64,000 nt of DNA from Amycolatopsis sp. A133 (lineage in GTDB: Bacteria > Actinomycetota > Actinomycetes > Mycobacteriales > Pseudonocardiaceae): the NCBI RefSeq assembly GCF_031082405.1, contig NZ_JAVHJU010000004.1, positions 524,092 through 588,091 on the forward strand, given 5' to 3'. Positions 8,585 to 17,624 of the stretch are shown in pieces. Under the pieces are notes generated by a model. That model was not told the DNA's origin, did no database searches, and saw only the letters and a list, made by a program, of their open reading frames with translations. A program made the position numbers and the translations under genes. Numbering within the stretch: position 1 is the stretch's first letter; each line of letters begins with the position of its first letter.

Positions 8585-10182
8585 GCGCCGTCGAGCGGGT
8601 GCGGGCCGCGTACCGGCGGATCGAGCGGGTGGACCGGCCGGAGATCTGGATCGACCTCCGGCCCGAAGCCGACGTCGTGGCCGAGGCCGCCGCGCTGGAA
8701 GAACGCGGGCTGCCGCTGTACGGCAAGCTCGTGGCGGTCAAGGGCAACATCGACGTCGCCGGCCTGCCGACGACGGCAGGCTGCCCGGACTACGCGTACA
8801 AGCCGGAGGCCGACGCACCGGTCGTCGCGCGGCTGCGGGCGGCTGGGGCGCTGGTGCTCGGCACGACGAACCTGGACCAGTTCGCGACCGGGCTGGTCGG
8901 GACGCGCAGCCCGTACGGCGCAGTCCGCAACGCCGTGGACCCGGCTTACGTGGCCGGCGGATCCAGTTCGGGGTCGGCGGTGGCGGTCGCGCTGGGCATC
9001 GTGGACCTCGCACTCGGCACGGACACGGCGGGCTCGGGCCGGGTGCCGGCGGCGTTCAACGGGATCGTCGGTCTCAAGCCGACCCCGGGCCCGCTGCCCA
9101 CCGAAGGGGTCGTGCCGGCGTGCGCGAGCATCGACTGCGTGTCGCTGTTCGCGCGGACGGTCGAGGAGGCGTCGTTCGCGCTGACCTTCCTGGCCGAGCC
9201 CGCGCAGGGCCACCCGGGACGGTTCCGCCTCGGCGTGCCGTCGCCGGAGCAGCTGGGCCCCCTGGCGCCCGGCTGGGCCGAGGCGTTCGCGTCCGCCGTC
9301 GAGGACTACGCGGCCGCCGGGGCCGAAGTGACCACTGTGGACATCTCCGCGTTCCTCGAGGCGGCGCAGCTGCTGTACGGCGGCGCGTTCGTCGCCGAGC
9401 GGTACACCGCGGTCGGGGAGTTCATCGACGCCCACCCGGACGCCGTCGACCCGGTCGTGCGCTCGATCATCGCCCCGGCGCGGGACATCCCCGCGCACCG
9501 CCTGTTCGCCGACCAGGCGGCACTGGCCGGCCTGCGAGCGAAGGCACTGGCCGCACTGGCCGGCGTCGACGCGCTCCTGTTGCCGACGACGACCGAGCAC
9601 CCCACGCTCGCCGAAGTCGCGGCGGACCCGGTGGCGGTCAACGCGCGCTTGGGCCGGTTCACCAACTCCACCAACCTGTTCGGGCTTCCGGCACTGGCGG
9701 TCCCGGCGGGATCGGTGGCCGGGCGCCCGTTCGGCGTGATGTTCCTCGGTGCCCCGCACGACGACCTGAAGCTGGCGGCCCTGGCCGGGCTGCGCCGCGA
9801 GCGGATCCCGATCGTGGTGGTCGGCGCGCACCTGCGGGGCCAGCCGCTGAACCACGAGCTGACGTCCCGGGGCGGCCGGTTCGTGTCCGCGGTTTCGACC
9901 GCGGCTGCGTACCGGTTGTACGCGCTCGACACGGTCCCACCGAAGCCGGGACTGGTGCGGGTGGCGTCCGGGGGTGTGGCGGTGGCCGCGGAGGTCTGGG
10001 AGCTGCCGGCGAAGGGCTTCGGCGAGTTCGTGGCCGGCATCCCGGCCCCCCTGGCCATCGGCAAGCTCGAACTGGCCGACGGCACGCGGGTGCCGGGTTT
10101 CCTGTGCGAGCCGGAGGCGACGGAGGGAGCGGAGGACATCTCGGCGAAGGGCGGCTGGCTGGCGCACCTCGGCGTCCGGTAA
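8581..10182 (+). CDS. atzF: allophanate hydrolase
   Basis: A 533-residue amidase-signature hydrolase that splits allophanate into ammonia and CO2 (EC 3.5.1.54), the last step of the pathway. The catalytic Lys lies in AVKGNIDVAGLPTTAGCPDY near residue 60. The Ser-cisSer-Ser region is GGSSSGSAVAVALG near residue 126. A smaller C-terminal domain (after about 420) carries the FGEFVAGIPAPLAIGKLEL signature of full-length allophanate hydrolases. The start overlaps the carboxylase stop by 4 bp. Length and order are normal for the family. Confidence 0.94.
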   Translation: MSAVERVRAAYRRIERVDRPEIWIDLRPEADVVAEAAALEERGLPLYGKLVAVKGNIDVAGLPTTAGCPDYAYKPEADAPVVARLRAAGALVLGTTNLDQFATGLVGTRSPYGAVRNAVDPAYVAGGSSSGSAVAVALGIVDLALGTDTAGSGRVPAAFNGIVGLKPTPGPLPTEGVVPACASIDCVSLFARTVEEASFALTFLAEPAQGHPGRFRLGVPSPEQLGPLAPGWAEAFASAVEDYAAAGAEVTTVDISAFLEAAQLLYGGAFVAERYTAVGEFIDAHPDAVDPVVRSIIAPARDIPAHRLFADQAALAGLRAKALAALAGVDALLLPTTTEHPTLAEVAADPVAVNARLGRFTNSTNLFGLPALAVPAGSVAGRPFGVMFLGAPHDDLKLAALAGLRRERIPIVVVGAHLRGQPLNHELTSRGGRFVSAVSTAAAYRLYALDTVPPKPGLVRVASGGVAVAAEVWELPAKGFGEFVAGIPAPLAIGKLELADGTRVPGFLCEPEATEGAEDISAKGGWLAHLGVR

Positions 10183-10213
10183 ATGGGTTGCACGGCCTGT
10201 CGACACTGAAGTG

Positions 10214-11440
10214 GTGAAAGTTCTTTCGTGCGGCCACGTCGCTCCGGCCGCCGGGGCGCGGGTCTGCGCCCACCTCACCACCGACAACGGACCCGCGTGC
10301 TTCCGCGTGCTCACCGGGATCAAGACCCACTTCGACCTGCAGTGCCCGGACTGCGCCGATGCCGAGGCACCGGAGCTGCTCGACGCCTGTGTCGGCTGCT
10401 TCGACCGCGCCGAGGTACTGGCGCACATCGGCTGGCGCGGCTCGCCCGAGATCCTCCTGCGCGACCGGGAACTCGCCGGGACCTGGGCGACCCGGCCCTG
10501 TCCGATCACCCCGCTGAACGACCGATGCCTCGCTCCCCACCCGGAGGGCTGGCTCGCGCTCACCGCAGCGGGGTTCGTCCGGATCGACGAGGAGGACCAG
10601 TGGCTCCTCGGGCCGGCCGTGCTGCCCGAGGAGCGTGACGTCGAGCGGAACGACGGGCCGGACCGGCCACGTGGGCCCGCCCTGCACGTCTCACCCGACG
10701 GGCGGTTCGCGGCGATCGTCTCGGACTACGGGCAATACGGCACGGTCGTCGACCTGGTGGAGTGGATCACCGTGCTCGACCTCGACCGGGACTGGAACGA
10801 CAACGAGTGGACCCGCTTCCCGTTCGCCTTCCTCGACGGGGGCAGGTTCGTCGCGGCCACCGACTCGAACCGGCTCGACGTCTTCGACGCGGCCACCGGC
10901 CGCCTGCTGACCGAGCGCCCCACCACTCGCGAGGACAACCCCGACGACTACCTCGACTACTTCTTCGGCGCTCTGCTGCCGAGCCCGTCCGGCCGTTCGC
11001 TGCTCACCGACGGCTGGGCCTGGCACCCGGTGGGCATCCCGCTGGTCATCGACTGCGCGGCGTGGCTCGCGGGCGACCGGCACGCCCCCGAACACGGACG
11101 CCACCTCGCCGACCGCGGCGACGTCTGGGACACCCCGATGGCCTGGCTGGACGAGACCACTGTGGCGCTGCAGGGCAGCGGGAGGCCCCTGCTCGACGGC
11201 ATCGAGCTGCGCGACGCCGCGACCGGGCACTACACCGGGTCCTTCGCCGGACCCGCCGGGCGGATGTGGGGCCACGGCGGCCTGCTGTACGTCGCCGCCG
11301 AAGCCGGGCTCGAGGTCTGGGACCCCGCCGAAGGTGCCCGCGTCGGCTTCGCCCCGGGATTCCACCCCATCGCCCACCGCGACGGCACCTTCGCCGAGCT
11401 GCGTAACGATCAGCTGAGAACTTGGACAACTCCGCGGTAA
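10214..11440 (+). CDS. unknown protein with Cys-rich N-terminus and beta-propeller-like body
   Basis: 408 residues from the GTG at 10214 (a GTG at 10211 is equally possible; no strong ribosome site is visible). The first 70 residues hold a Cys/His cluster (SCGHVAP, CAHL, CPDCAD, CVGCF) that could bind zinc. The rest is rich in short repeated strands such as LHVSPDGRFAAIVSD, FLDGGRFVAATDSNRLDVFD and LEVWDPAEG, which look like a WD40/TolB-type propeller. No enzyme motif is seen. It stands alone between the nitrogen operon and a membrane protein. I do not recognise a named family. Confidence 0.75.
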   Translation: MKVLSCGHVAPAAGARVCAHLTTDNGPACFRVLTGIKTHFDLQCPDCADAEAPELLDACVGCFDRAEVLAHIGWRGSPEILLRDRELAGTWATRPCPITPLNDRCLAPHPEGWLALTAAGFVRIDEEDQWLLGPAVLPEERDVERNDGPDRPRGPALHVSPDGRFAAIVSDYGQYGTVVDLVEWITVLDLDRDWNDNEWTRFPFAFLDGGRFVAATDSNRLDVFDAATGRLLTERPTTREDNPDDYLDYFFGALLPSPSGRSLLTDGWAWHPVGIPLVIDCAAWLAGDRHAPEHGRHLADRGDVWDTPMAWLDETTVALQGSGRPLLDGIELRDAATGHYTGSFAGPAGRMWGHGGLLYVAAEAGLEVWDPAEGARVGFAPGFHPIAHRDGTFAELRNDQLRTWTTPR

Positions 11441-11500
11441 CAAGCCTCACCCCGGGGCACTTCGAGGCCGATTCTCCTCAGTAGACCCCCGGAGGCGGCC

Positions 11501-12130
11501 ATGACGACGGCGACCACATCCCCGCAGAACACCCTCGTCCATTCGTACCTGTTCCTGCGGCGGGCCATCGGGCTGATCGGCCTGGCCCTGCCGTTCGTCC
11601 TGATCCTCGGCAAGCAGCTCGTCCAGGGCGGCGACCTGATCGGCTCACTGAGCGGCTACTACTACACCGACCTCCGCGACGTCCTGGTCGGCGCGATGTG
11701 CGCGGTCGGGGTGTTCCTCCTCGCCTACTACGGCCACGACTACGTCGACAACGTCGCGAGCACCGTGGCCGGGCTGGGGGCGATCGGGCTGGCGCTCTTC
11801 CCGACCACCCCGGACCACGACGTGACGGCCTGGGACCGGACCGCGGGCGTCCTGCACCTCGCCTTCGCTGCGGTGTTCTTCCTCTCGCTGGCGTACTTCT
11901 GCCTGCGGCTGTTCCCCCACGACGGCGAGCAGCCCGAGAAGTCCGGCGCGCTCTACCGCGCCTGCGGGGGCGTCATCCTCGCCTGCCTCGTGCTGATCGC
12001 GCTTTCGAAATACCTCGGGATCGCGCCGTCGCTGCACCCGGCGCTGTGGCTGGAGGCGATCGCGGTGGAGGCGTTCGGCGTCGCGTGGCTCGTGAAAGGA
12101 CGGACGCTGGAGCCCAAGAGTGTGCCGTAG
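11501..12130 (+). CDS. DUF998-like integral membrane protein
   Basis: 209 residues with six predicted membrane helices, beginning with LIGLALPFVLILG. Conserved features are SGYYYTDLRDVLVGAMCAVG and the short loop AYYGHDYVDN. A GGAGG ribosome site lies 5 bp before the ATG. The pattern of polar Y/D residues between helices resembles DUF998 proteins, whose function is unknown. It is a single-gene unit, followed by the fadA promoter region. Confidence 0.72.
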   Translation: MTTATTSPQNTLVHSYLFLRRAIGLIGLALPFVLILGKQLVQGGDLIGSLSGYYYTDLRDVLVGAMCAVGVFLLAYYGHDYVDNVASTVAGLGAIGLALFPTTPDHDVTAWDRTAGVLHLAFAAVFFLSLAYFCLRLFPHDGEQPEKSGALYRACGGVILACLVLIALSKYLGIAPSLHPALWLEAIAVEAFGVAWLVKGRTLEPKSVP

Positions 12131-12155
12131 CCCACTCGACCGGGCCACATCACTG

Positions 12156-12171
12156 GTTACCGACCGGTAAC
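12156..12171. promoter_or_regulatory. TetR-type operator upstream of fadA
   Basis: A perfect 7-2-7 palindrome, GTTACCG-AC-CGGTAAC, lies 45 bp before the fadA start. A plausible -10 (TATCGT) lies just downstream, so a bound repressor would overlap the promoter. Palindromes of this shape are typical of TetR-family regulators of fatty-acid genes. The cognate regulator is not identified in the window. Confidence 0.5.
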
Positions 12172-12215
12172 AAGGGCTATCGTGCGGCTACCAACCTCTA
12201 CTTCATGGAGCATTC

Positions 12216-13448
12216 GTGGCCGCACCAGCAACGCCGCTCGCGCCGACCGCGCGAGGCGTGCGCACCGTCGCCTTCGTCGAGGGGGTCCGCACCCCCTTCG
12301 GCAAGGCCGGCGACAAGGGCATGTACGCCGGGACCCGCGCCGACGACCTCGTCGTCAACGCCATTCGCGAGCTGCTGCGGCGGCACCCCGAGCTGCCGCC
12401 CGAGCGCGTCGACGAGGTGGCCATCGCCGCCACCACCCAGATCGGCGACCAGGGCCTGACCATCGGCCGCACGGCCGCGTTGCTGGCCGGGCTGCCCAAG
12501 TCGGTGCCCGGCTTCGCCATCGACCGCATGTGCGCCGGTGCCATGACGGCCGTCACCACCGCCGCGTCCGGCATCGGCTTCGGTGCCTACGACATCGCCA
12601 TCGCCGGTGGCGTCGAGCACATGGGCCGCCACCCGATGGGTGAGGGCGTCGACCCCAACCCGCGGATCATCGCCGACAAGCTCGTCGACCCCACCGCGCT
12701 CGTCATGGGCCAGACCGCCGAGAACCTGCACGACCGGTTCCCGGCGATCACCAAGCAGCGCACCGACGCCTACGCCGCGCGCAGCCAGGAGCGCTACGCC
12801 GAAGCCGTCAAGACCGGCAAGATCGGCCCGGAGCTGGTCCCGGTCGCCACCCGTTCGAAGGAACTAGGCTGGGGCCTGGCCACCGAGGACGAGCCGCCGC
12901 GGCCGGGCACCACCGTCGAGCAGCTGGCGAACCTCAAGACGCCGTTCCGCCCGTTCGGCCGGATCACCGCGGGCAACGCGGCCGGCCTCAACGACGGCGC
13001 CACCGCCTCGATCCTCGCGGACGAGGAAACCGCCCGCGAGCTGGGCCTGCCCGTCGCGATGCGGCTGGTCGGCTACTCCTTCGCCGGCGTCGAGCCGGAG
13101 GTCATGGGCATCGGCCCGGTGCCGGCCACCGAGAAGCTGTTCAAGCGCACCGGTCTCTCCATCGACGACATCGGCCTGTTCGAGATCAACGAGGCCTTCG
13201 CCGTGCAGGTGCTGGCCTTCCTCGACCACTTCGGCATCGACGACGAAGACCCGCGCGTGAACCAGTGGGGCGGCGCGATCGCGTGCGGCCACCCGCTGGC
13301 CTCGTCCGGCGTCCGGCTCATGACCCAGCTGGCCCGCCAGTTCGCCGAGCGGCCCGACGTGCGGTACGGCATGACCACGATGTGCATCGGCATCGGCATG
13401 GGCGGCACCGTGATCTGGGAGAACCCGGCGTTCGAGGGGGCCAAGTAA
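12216..13448 (+). CDS. fadA: acetyl-CoA C-acyltransferase (3-ketoacyl-CoA thiolase)
   Basis: A 410-residue thiolase that cleaves 3-ketoacyl-CoA in the last beta-oxidation step. The acyl-accepting Cys is in AIDRMCAGAMTAV (about residue 105). The C-terminal active-site elements are NEAFAVQ, the GGAIACGHPLASSG histidine and MTTMCIGIGMGG with the second Cys. The start GTG follows GGAG by 5 bp. The stop TAA overlaps the ATG of fadB, so both subunits of the trifunctional-type complex are coupled. Order and sizes match actinobacterial fadA-fadB pairs. Confidence 0.95.
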   Translation: MAAPATPLAPTARGVRTVAFVEGVRTPFGKAGDKGMYAGTRADDLVVNAIRELLRRHPELPPERVDEVAIAATTQIGDQGLTIGRTAALLAGLPKSVPGFAIDRMCAGAMTAVTTAASGIGFGAYDIAIAGGVEHMGRHPMGEGVDPNPRIIADKLVDPTALVMGQTAENLHDRFPAITKQRTDAYAARSQERYAEAVKTGKIGPELVPVATRSKELGWGLATEDEPPRPGTTVEQLANLKTPFRPFGRITAGNAAGLNDGATASILADEETARELGLPVAMRLVGYSFAGVEPEVMGIGPVPATEKLFKRTGLSIDDIGLFEINEAFAVQVLAFLDHFGIDDEDPRVNQWGGAIACGHPLASSGVRLMTQLARQFAERPDVRYGMTTMCIGIGMGGTVIWENPAFEGAK

Positions 13449-15559
13449 TGACTTTCACCGCTGAAGCAGCGAAGGCCGCGTTCCCGGACGAGGTCGTGAC
13501 GGTCGCGAAGACCCGGCTGATCAAGGTGCCCGGGCTCCAGAAGCCCGTCGCGCTGATCACGCTCGACAACGGCCACGACCACACCCGGCCGAACACCTTC
13601 GGCCCCCAGGGGCTCGTCTCCTTGAACGCCGCGCTGGACGAGGCGTTCGCCGCCGAACCGGCCGCGATCGCCGTCACCGGCAAGCCGTTCATCTTCGCCG
13701 TCGGCGCCGACCTGTCCGGCGTCGAAGCCGTCAGCGACCCGGAGCTGGCGCGCGAGATCGCCCAGACCGGGCACGACGTGTTCCGCCGCCTCACCGAGTC
13801 GAAGATCCCGACGTTCGGGTTCGTCAACGGCGCGGTCATGGGCGGCGGGCTCGAGCTCGCGCTGTCCTGCCACTACCGGACGCTGTCGGAGAACACCGCC
13901 GCCATCGCGTTCCCCGAGGTCTTCCTCGGCCTGTTCCCGGGCTGGGGCGGCACGCAGCTGCTGCCGAACCTGATCGGCGCGGACGCCGCCGTCACGGTGA
14001 TCATCGAGAACGCGCTGGCGCAGAACAAGATGCTCAGCGTCAAGCAGGCGGCCGAGCTCGGCATCGTCGACGAGGTCTTCGGCTCGGCCGACTACCTCGA
14101 GCAGTCGCTGCTGTGGCTGGCTCGCGTGGTCAACGGCGAGATCACCCCGGAGCGCCGGAAGATCGACCGCGGGTCCGGTTGGGACGCGGCCATCGCTCGC
14201 GCCAAGTCCATTGTGGACGGCCGCACGCACGGCGCGTCGCCGGGCGCGACGAAGGCCGTCGAACTGCTGGAGCTGGCCCGCGAAAACGATCTGGACCGCG
14301 GCTACGCGGCCGAGACCGACGGCCTCGCCGAGCTGCTCATGTCCGACGTCCTGCGTGCCGGGCTGTACTCGTTCAACCTGGTCAACAAGCGCGCCAAGCG
14401 CCCGGCCGGCGCGCCGGACAAGTCGCTGGCCCGCAAGGTCAACAAGGTCGGCATCGTCGGCGCCGGCCTGATGGCCAGCCAGCTCGCGCTGCTGTTCGTG
14501 CGCCGCCTGAAGGTGCCGGTCGTGCTCACCGACGTCGACCAGGAGCGCGTCGACAAGGGCGTCGGCTACGTCCACGCCGAGATCGACAAGCTGCTGGGCA
14601 AGAAGCGCCTCTCCCCGGACGGCGCCAACCGGCTCAAGGCGCTCGTCTCCGGCTCGCTCGACAAGGCCGCGTTCGCCGACGCCGACTTCGTCATCGAAGC
14701 CGTCTTCGAAGAGCTGGGCGTCAAGCAGCAGGTGTTCGCCGAGCTGGAGCAGCACGTCAAGCCCGAGGCGATCCTGGCGACGAACACCTCGTCGCTGTCG
14801 ATCACCGCGATGGCGTCGAAGCTGCAGCACCCCGAGCGGGTCGTGGGCTTCCACTTCTTCAACCCGGTGGCCGTGCTGCCGCTGCTGGAGATCGTCCGCG
14901 GCGAGCAGACCGACGACGCGGCGCTGGCGACGGCGTTCTCGGTGAGCAAGCAGCTGAAGAAGTCCAGCGTGCTGGTGAAGGACGCTTCGGCGTTCGTCGT
15001 CAACCGGCTGCTGCTGCGCTTCCTCGGCGAGGTGCTGGTCACCGTCGACGAAGGCACGCCGTTCGACGTCGCCGACAAGGCCCTGGAACCGCTCGGCCTG
15101 CCGATGACGCCGCTGACGCTGATGCAGCTCGTCGGCCCGGCCATCGCGCTGCACGTCGGCGAGACGCTGCACGAGGCGTTCCCGGACCGGTTCACCGTGT
15201 CCGAGAACCTCGCGAAGTTCGTCAAGGCGGGCAAGAAGGGCGTCTGGATCTGGGACGCGCAGGGCAACGCCTCGGCCGATCCCGAGGTCGTCGAGCTGTG
15301 GACCCAGGGTGACCGGCCGTCCACTTCGGAGCAGGTGCGCGAGCGGGCCCTGTCCGCGATCGCCGAGGAAATCCGGATCATGCTCGACGAGGGTGTGGTC
15401 GCCGAGGCGCAGGACATCGACCTGTGCCTGATCCTCGGGGCCGGCTGGCCGTTCTGGAACGGCGGCATCACGCCGTACCTGGACCGCTCCGGCGTCTCCG
15501 AGCGCGTGAACGGCAAGCCGTTCCTCGCTCCGGGCGTGGCGTCGGTCCCGGTTCGCTAG
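13448..15559 (+). CDS. fadB: fatty-acid oxidation complex alpha subunit (enoyl-CoA hydratase / 3-hydroxyacyl-CoA dehydrogenase)
   Basis: A 703-residue bifunctional enzyme. The N-terminal crotonase domain has the oxyanion-hole segments AVGADLSGVEA and FVNGAVMGGGLELALSC, with the catalytic acids near PEVFLGLFPGWGGTQ. From about residue 330, KVGIVGAGLMASQLALL is the NAD-binding fold, followed by the dehydrogenase motif VGFHFFNPVAVLPLLEIV. It acts with FadA on long-chain acyl-CoA. Its TAG stop shares the tetranucleotide CTAG with the stop of the opposing gene. Confidence 0.95.
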   Translation: MTFTAEAAKAAFPDEVVTVAKTRLIKVPGLQKPVALITLDNGHDHTRPNTFGPQGLVSLNAALDEAFAAEPAAIAVTGKPFIFAVGADLSGVEAVSDPELAREIAQTGHDVFRRLTESKIPTFGFVNGAVMGGGLELALSCHYRTLSENTAAIAFPEVFLGLFPGWGGTQLLPNLIGADAAVTVIIENALAQNKMLSVKQAAELGIVDEVFGSADYLEQSLLWLARVVNGEITPERRKIDRGSGWDAAIARAKSIVDGRTHGASPGATKAVELLELARENDLDRGYAAETDGLAELLMSDVLRAGLYSFNLVNKRAKRPAGAPDKSLARKVNKVGIVGAGLMASQLALLFVRRLKVPVVLTDVDQERVDKGVGYVHAEIDKLLGKKRLSPDGANRLKALVSGSLDKAAFADADFVIEAVFEELGVKQQVFAELEQHVKPEAILATNTSSLSITAMASKLQHPERVVGFHFFNPVAVLPLLEIVRGEQTDDAALATAFSVSKQLKKSSVLVKDASAFVVNRLLLRFLGEVLVTVDEGTPFDVADKALEPLGLPMTPLTLMQLVGPAIALHVGETLHEAFPDRFTVSENLAKFVKAGKKGVWIWDAQGNASADPEVVELWTQGDRPSTSEQVRERALSAIAEEIRIMLDEGVVAEAQDIDLCLILGAGWPFWNGGITPYLDRSGVSERVNGKPFLAPGVASVPVR

Positions 15560-15996
15560 TACTCGCCCTCTCTCGGGCACTTCGGCGGCGGCGCGGTGAG
15601 TTTCAGCTGCGCCGCCGTCGTGTCGGAGTCGATCACCGTCACCCGCTCGGCGGTCCGGAAGCGGGCGTGCAGCTCCTGCGCCCAGGCCTTCAGGTCGGTG
15701 CCCGGGACGGCGAGCAGGGAAACCGACGGCGGGTCCACGAACACCCGCCGGGCCTTCGGGTCGTCGTGGAAGGACTGCGCCGCCGCCTGCACCTCGGCGT
15801 CGGAGGGGAAGACCACGACAACCGCCGCGCACAGCGTGTGCCCGGCCAGGGGGGCCGGGTTCGTGTCCACCGGCAGCTCGGGTGGCCGGACGAGCGCGGC
15901 GATGAAGAACGCCAGCCCGACGCCGGCGGCCAGCGCCAGTGCGATCACCGGCACCAGGACGCGGGTGAGGGGCTTGTGCTCCACACCGAAGATCAC
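15556..15996 (-). CDS. small membrane-anchored protein with FtsX-ectodomain-like fold
   Basis: 146 residues from a GTG at 15996 (a GTG at 15984 is the alternative). A single N-terminal membrane helix (VLVPVIALALAAGVGLAFFI) is followed by an extracytoplasmic part: CAAVVVVFPSDAEVQAAAQ, DPKARRVFVD and VTVIDSDTTAAQL. The strand-helix-strand layout and the residue-pair spacing resemble the extracellular domain of FtsX, the regulator of peptidoglycan hydrolases, without the four-helix permease part. Function unknown. It is convergent with fadB (shared stop) and divergent from the PHP hydrolase. Confidence 0.65.
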   Translation of the reverse strand: MIFGVEHKPLTRVLVPVIALALAAGVGLAFFIAALVRPPELPVDTNPAPLAGHTLCAAVVVVFPSDAEVQAAAQSFHDDPKARRVFVDPPSVSLLAVPGTDLKAWAQELHARFRTAERVTVIDSDTTAAQLKLTAPPPKCPREGEY

Positions 15997-16053
15997 AACA
16001 CACGTTGGCCGCCGGGACACCGCCCGTTCACCCCGGCGGCTTAGCGTCCCGCC

Positions 16054-17589
16054 GTGACCACCGACAGACGCCGGTTCCTCAAGGGCGCCGGTCTCGCGGC
16101 CGCCGCCGCGAGCGTGCCCCTCCCGGCCCCCGCTCTCCCCGATCTCGACCTGGGCCGGCTGTGCGGCCGCTACCAGTGGCTGGTGGGCGATCACCACACG
16201 CACAGCCAGTACTCCTACGACGCGATGTACCGGATCGACCAGATCGCCGCCGGCGGGCGGGCGCACGGCGCGGACTGGATCGTCTTCACCGACCACGGCC
16301 ACGCCGAGCACGAGAAGGTGGCGGTCGAGCCGACGGAAGCCGACTTCCTCGCCGCCCGGCGGAAGTACCCGGACCTGCTGCTGTGGCACGGGATGGAGTG
16401 GAACGTCCCGGGCGCCGAGCACGCGACCGTCTTCTTCCAGGCCGGGGACCGGCAGGCGGCGAAGCTGCGCGAATTCGAGCGGGCCTTCGACTGGCGGCTG
16501 ACGAATTCGGAGGCGTCGAGCCCGGCGAACGAGGCCCTCGCGCTCCGGGCGTTGCGCTGGCTGGCCGCGGAGGAACAGGCGAAGCGGATTCACGCCCCGG
16601 TCGTGCTGATCAACCACCCGCTGCGCAACGGCCGCGTCGCCCCGCACGAGGTGCGCGCCTACCGCGACGCCGCGCCGGGCATCGTCATCGGCATGGAGGG
16701 CGCGCCCGGCGCGCAGGCGGACGGTTTCCCGAAGCCGCTCGGCAACGGCGGTGCGCGCGGCGGCTACGCCAACGCTCCCGGCGCGAACTCGTGGCCGGGC
16801 TACCCGCCCGAGGCGTACCGGACGCACGGCGGCTGGGACTGGGCGACGGCGAAGGTCGGCGGGCTGTGGGACTCGCTGCTCGCCGAGGGCAAGCCGTGGT
16901 GGATCACCACGAACTCCGACTCGCACTACAACCGCGGCGACACGCTGGTCCGCCCGGACGTGCCGGGCGACTGGTACGACACGCACGGCAAGTTCCCCGA
17001 CCCCGTCGACACCGGCACGCCGCAGTTGCTCGCCCCCTACGCCGACTTCTACCCCGGTGAGTTCAGCCGCACCTACGTGGGTGTCACGCGGCGAAGCCTC
17101 GAAGGCGTCCTGGACGGCCTGCGGGCCGGGCGGATCTGGCTGTCGCACGGCGGTCTGGTGCAGGACCTGCAGGTCGGCGCGCACGGCGGCGGATCCTCGG
17201 CGACGCTGGGCGGCCGCCTGCGGGTGCGGCGCGGTTCGGACGTCACGGTCGAGGTCTCGGCGCGGCTCGCGTCGCGGCCGAACGGCGGCGGCTCGGTGCC
17301 GCGGCTGGCGCGCCTGGACGTCGTCGCGGGCCCGGTCACCGGCCCGGCCGGCGACCGCGACACGACGACCGCGCCGGGCACGCGGGTCGTCGAGTCGTTC
17401 GAACCGCGCTGGGCGCCGGGACGGACGGTCGTCTTCCGGCACACCTTCCGGAACGTGCGGGAGCCGTTCTACCTGCGGATCCGGGGCTCGAACGGCGATG
17501 CCGAGCCCACGCCGGACGTCATCGGGCAGGCGAACCCGTTCGAGGACTTGTGGTTGTACGCGAACCCGATTTTTGTGGACCTGTGCTGA
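16054..17589 (+). CDS. Tat-exported PHP-domain (CehA/McbA-type) metallohydrolase
   Basis: 511 residues. The N-terminus RRRFLKGAGLAAAAASVPL is a twin-arginine signal with an Ala-rich core, so the protein is exported folded, probably with metal bound. The PHP fold is shown by GDHHTHSQYSYDA, VFTDHGHAEHEK, a later INHPLRNG and TTNSDSHYNRGD, which give the usual His/Asp metal ligands. The C-terminal part is a beta-rich domain. PHP proteins of this kind act as phosphoesterases or hydrolases; the substrate is not evident. The start GTG lies 57 bp from the divergent neighbour. Confidence 0.82.
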   Translation: MTTDRRRFLKGAGLAAAAASVPLPAPALPDLDLGRLCGRYQWLVGDHHTHSQYSYDAMYRIDQIAAGGRAHGADWIVFTDHGHAEHEKVAVEPTEADFLAARRKYPDLLLWHGMEWNVPGAEHATVFFQAGDRQAAKLREFERAFDWRLTNSEASSPANEALALRALRWLAAEEQAKRIHAPVVLINHPLRNGRVAPHEVRAYRDAAPGIVIGMEGAPGAQADGFPKPLGNGGARGGYANAPGANSWPGYPPEAYRTHGGWDWATAKVGGLWDSLLAEGKPWWITTNSDSHYNRGDTLVRPDVPGDWYDTHGKFPDPVDTGTPQLLAPYADFYPGEFSRTYVGVTRRSLEGVLDGLRAGRIWLSHGGLVQDLQVGAHGGGSSATLGGRLRVRRGSDVTVEVSARLASRPNGGGSVPRLARLDVVAGPVTGPAGDRDTTTAPGTRVVESFEPRWAPGRTVVFRHTFRNVREPFYLRIRGSNGDAEPTPDVIGQANPFEDLWLYANPIFVDLC

Positions 17590-17624
17590 ACGGACTGTCC
17601 CGGCGGGTGCTCGTGTGGTCCATC

